A stretch of DNA of 64,000 nucleotides, from positions 62,001 through 126,000 of the forward strand of contig NZ_WNZW01000002.1 in the NCBI RefSeq assembly GCF_009725165.1, written 5' to 3'. Every line of letters begins with the position of its first letter. Position 1 is the first letter of the stretch. The notes under the pieces are model-generated. The model saw only the letters and a program-made list of their open reading frames with translations, ran no database searches and was not told where the DNA came from. The position numbers were made by a program, and so were the translations under genes. Below are positions 62,161 to 64,000 of the stretch, one piece after another. Source of the DNA: Paenibacillus woosongensis. Its GTDB lineage: Bacteria > Bacillota > Bacilli > Paenibacillales > Paenibacillaceae.

Positions 62161-63264
62161 TTATGCGTTCCAAACGGGATATCCCGAAATGCAAACATTA
62201 TCACCAATCTGCTCCACGGTTATATCGTTTAAGACGACCGCATCCTTCATCAGTTCGAAGCCGTCAAACACAAAGGTGCCTGGTGCATTCAGACCGCCGA
62301 TGATTTTCGGCGCCATGAATAAAACCACTTCATCAACCAGCCTGCCATTAAGCAGTGATCCGTTAAGGCGTCCTCCCCCTTCGACAAGCAGCGAAGAAAT
62401 GCCTAGTTCGCCTAGCCTGTGCAATCCAGATTGAAGATCGACCTGTGGCCCTTTGCCGCTAACGATGACCTGGATTCCCCGCTCGGTTAACTGTGCCCGC
62501 CTGGTTTCAGGAGACTTCTCCGTCGTCAGCACAATCGTCGGTACGGCGTTATCGCTGAGCACCTTGGCTTCATCAGGTATACGAAGAGTCGAGTCGACAA
62601 TGATTCTCGCCGGCGAAATGCCAGGTACCGACAGCCTCGTCGTTAAAGAGGGATCATCGGCGATTACCGTATCCACACCGACCATAATCCCGTGATGGCG
62701 ATGGCGCATCGTGTGTACGCGCTCCCGTGACGCGTCATTTGAAATCCACTTGCTGTCACCGCTTTTAGAAGCGATTTTCCCGTCCAGCGTACTAGCGGTT
62801 TTGATCGTGACATATGGCATCCCGGTCGTAATGAATTTGATGAATTTCCGGTTTAGCTTGATCGCCTCATCCCGCAGGACACCGACCTCCACCTCGATTC
62901 CGTTTCGCCTCAGCAGCTCTATACCTTTACCGGCCACTTGTGGATTTGGGTCTTCGCAAGCAACAACTACGCGGCTTACCCCGGCCTTGACCAGGCCTTC
63001 GCTGCATGGAGGCGTTGCCCCGTGATGGCTGCACGGCTCCAGCGTTACGTAAACCGTGCTGCCTTTTGCCGCCTCGCCGGCCATATTCAGCGCATGAACT
63101 TCCGCATGCGGAGTTCCCCGCCTCAAGTGACTGCCAAGACCGATGACAGCTCCATCCTTTACAATAACGGACCCAACCACCGGGTTGATGCCGGTTTGTC
63201 CCTGAGACCGGCCCGCCATGTCCAGAGCTAGTCTCATATAGTACTCGTCATTAATGATCTCCAA
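62161..63264 (-). CDS. ribD: Bifunctional riboflavin deaminase/reductase
   Basis: The 367-residue enzyme has an N-terminal cytidine-deaminase-like domain with zinc motif HAEVHAL then PCSHHGATPPC, and a C-terminal reductase domain (VTIKTASTLDGKIASKSGDSKWIS). These perform the second and third steps of riboflavin synthesis. The start is taken as the TTG ending at 63264, about 11 nt after GGAGG; a GTG 18 nt earlier overlaps the site. Confidence 0.94.
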   Translation of the reverse strand: MEIINDEYYMRLALDMAGRSQGQTGINPVVGSVIVKDGAVIGLGSHLRRGTPHAEVHALNMAGEAAKGSTVYVTLEPCSHHGATPPCSEGLVKAGVSRVVVACEDPNPQVAGKGIELLRRNGIEVEVGVLRDEAIKLNRKFIKFITTGMPYVTIKTASTLDGKIASKSGDSKWISNDASRERVHTMRHRHHGIMVGVDTVIADDPSLTTRLSVPGISPARIIVDSTLRIPDEAKVLSDNAVPTIVLTTEKSPETRRAQLTERGIQVIVSGKGPQVDLQSGLHRLGELGISSLLVEGGGRLNGSLLNGRLVDEVVLFMAPKIIGGLNAPGTFVFDGFELMKDAVVLNDITVEQIGDNVCISGYPVWNA

Positions 63265-63309
63265 AGTATGTTTCACCTCCACCCTGCTTCAAGCAACATC
63301 GGCAGCAAA

Positions 63310-63340
63310 CAAATAAAGCCCCACCGGAATCCGATGGGGC
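63310..63340 (-). terminator. Terminator of the FMN riboswitch expression platform
   Basis: GCCCCA-C-CGG/CCG-A-TGGGGC stem (63318-63340) with a short loop is followed by a T-containing stretch on the minus strand, just before ribD. It lies about 250 nt after the aptamer. Confidence 0.7.
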
Positions 63341-63589
63341 ATGAGAGCAAATGTACGCAAAATGAAAGCACACAAAGTTGGGTATGCGAAAACATAACGG
63401 AATATAGGGGCACAACCATCAAGAAGCTGCCCAAGCCGCCGTCGCTCAACCAACTCTTCAAGTATCCCGGTTTCCAACATGACATGATTCTAACATGAAT
63501 GAACACGTCATTGTGAAAATTGGAACTTAAAGAATATGCTTTGATTGTATTAGATATACTCGTAGTCGATACGTCATATATCCTGCGTC
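63341..63589 (-). other. Long spacer of the rib leader
   Basis: This 250-nt part of the rib leader lies between aptamer and terminator. It holds an open frame without a good ribosome binding site, judged not a gene. No clear antiterminator could be assigned by eye. Confidence 0.5.
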
Positions 63590-63760
63590 TCCTTCTCCCA
63601 TCCAGACTATACTGTCGGTCCCGGAATCTCACCGGCTCAGCCGCATGCTTCTTATGTAGCGCAAGCGGGTCACGGACTTGTACTAGCTTCGAACTCACTC
63701 TATCGAGTCTGCAAGCAGTCATCACCGTCGGTAGGGAATTTCACCCTGCCCCGAAGTTAA
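63590..63760 (-). promoter_or_regulatory. FMN riboswitch (RFN element)
   Basis: On the minus strand the conserved RFN sequence is present: CTTCGGGGCAGGGTGAAATT near 63740-63758, CCCTACCGACGGTGAT, GCCGGTGAGATTCCGG and the closing GGATGGGAGAAGGA near 63590-63603. FMN binding should favour the downstream terminator and lower expression of ribDE-BA-H. Confidence 0.95.
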
Positions 63761-63827
63761 CGTTGGAAATATTTTATTGTCTTAAATGTGTTGATTAATG
63801 GCTTCGTAAAGATGTTACCACCAAAAA

Positions 63828-63866
63828 AAATAAAAAGCAAGGCGCTAATCTGCATGGACACCTTGC
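63828..63866 (-). terminator. Terminator of the gene at the right edge
   Basis: GCAAGG/CCTTGC arms (63837-63866) are followed on the minus strand by a long T run (TTTTTATTTTTTTT), just downstream of the partial gene. Confidence 0.75.
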
Positions 63867-63894
63867 ACAACCCTATTCTTCATCTGAATTGCAA

Positions 63895-64000
63895 TTATAT
63901 TTGCTCTGAAAAATGATCCTTCAAGCAGCGATTGCTGTTTACAGTAAATACGTATTTCCACTCGTTTCCTTCTGGTTCAAGCCACTCAAATTGATAGGAA
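63895..64000 (-). CDS. C-terminal end of a gene beyond the right edge
   Basis: A minus-strand frame enters at the right edge and ends at a TAA ending at 63895. It reads about 34 residues (SYQFEWLEPEGNEWKYVFTV and on) and is followed by a clear terminator. The gene cannot be identified from this fragment. Confidence 0.5.
   Translation of the reverse strand, partial: SYQFEWLEPEGNEWKYVFTVNSNRCLKDHFSEQI

Noticed and set aside
63289..63480. A 63-codon frame on minus in the rib leader
   Set aside because: It overlaps the riboswitch terminator, has no good ribosome binding site, and its residues look random. It is treated as leader RNA.
1..64000. Mobile element, prophage, tRNA or CRISPR
   Set aside because: No transposase, integrase, att-like repeats, cloverleaf or regularly spaced repeats were noticed. 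The GAG/TAG triplets before trpE are the only clear short tandem pattern and are explained by TRAP.

Overview
The window is chromosomal DNA of a spore-forming, low-to-mid GC Firmicute, most likely a Paenibacillus or close relative. The reasons are strong GGAGG ribosome binding sites, many TTG starts, several sporulation genes (spoIVA, spoVIF, spmA, spmB, dacB, ytfJ, ypeB, prsW), and a gene order that follows, with local changes, the Bacillus subtilis rib-scp-dacB-spm-res and ypeB-cmk-der-gpsA-spoIVA-hbs-mtrB-hep-ndk-cheR-aro-trp-hisC-tyrA regions. The genus is an inference. Almost everything is on the minus strand; three genes (a lipoprotein deacetylase, an unknown membrane-anchored protein and serA) are on plus. 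I saw no tRNA, rRNA, mobile element, prophage or CRISPR.

Layout in transcription order (right to left for the minus strand). 63.9-59.6 kb: FMN riboswitch and ribD-ribE-ribBA-ribH. 59.6-56.8 kb: scpA-scpB, a DUF2953 gene and ytfJ. 56.7-47.6 kb: dacB-spmA-spmB-rluB and resABCDE (cytochrome c maturation and the redox two-component system). 47.5-40.6 kb: serA behind a serine T-box, an unknown gene, a CAAX-type protease gene with a basic membrane protein gene, a Thermus-type serS behind its own T-box, and a secreted deacetylase. 40.5-36 kb: mecA, prsW, a small zinc-ribbon ORF, ypeB and a PilZ gene (ypfA/motI). 36-25.4 kb: ypfB-cmk-plsC, rpsA, der-plsY-gpsA, spoVIF, yphE, a nucleotidyltransferase-like gene, a 2Fe-2S ferredoxin, yphF and spoIVA. 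25.2-21.5 kb: a three-gene sugar ABC transporter that breaks the synteny. 21.4-20 kb: hup, mtrB (TRAP) and an unknown anchored protein. 19.9-15 kb: hepS-menG-mqnP-ubiX-mqnA-hepT. 14.8-13.3 kb: ndk, cheR and a 56-residue protein. 13.1-2.9 kb: aroB-aroH then trpEDCFBA-hisC-tyrA. 2.4-0 kb: an ECF sigma/anti-sigma pair, a histidine phosphatase and a truncated unknown gene.

The most informative system is tryptophan control. The window holds both the regulator (mtrB, 20.7-21.0 kb) and its apparent target. Between aroH and trpE there is a good promoter, then at least eight GAG/TAG triplets spaced 2-3 nt, the hallmark of a TRAP site, then about 200 nt further on a UUCG-capped intrinsic terminator. 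The terminator's 5' arm pairs at 9 of 10 positions with a segment inside the triplet array, so a bound TRAP ring should hide the antiterminator. This is the B. subtilis logic with an unusually long gap between the two arms.

A second theme is quinone supply. Genes of the futalosine menaquinone route (mqnA, mqnP-like ubiA, ubiX) sit inside the hepS-menG-hepT cluster, so side-chain synthesis, ring-precursor synthesis, prenylation and final methylation look co-transcribed. Serine metabolism is also linked by RNA: serA and serS each lie behind a T-box.
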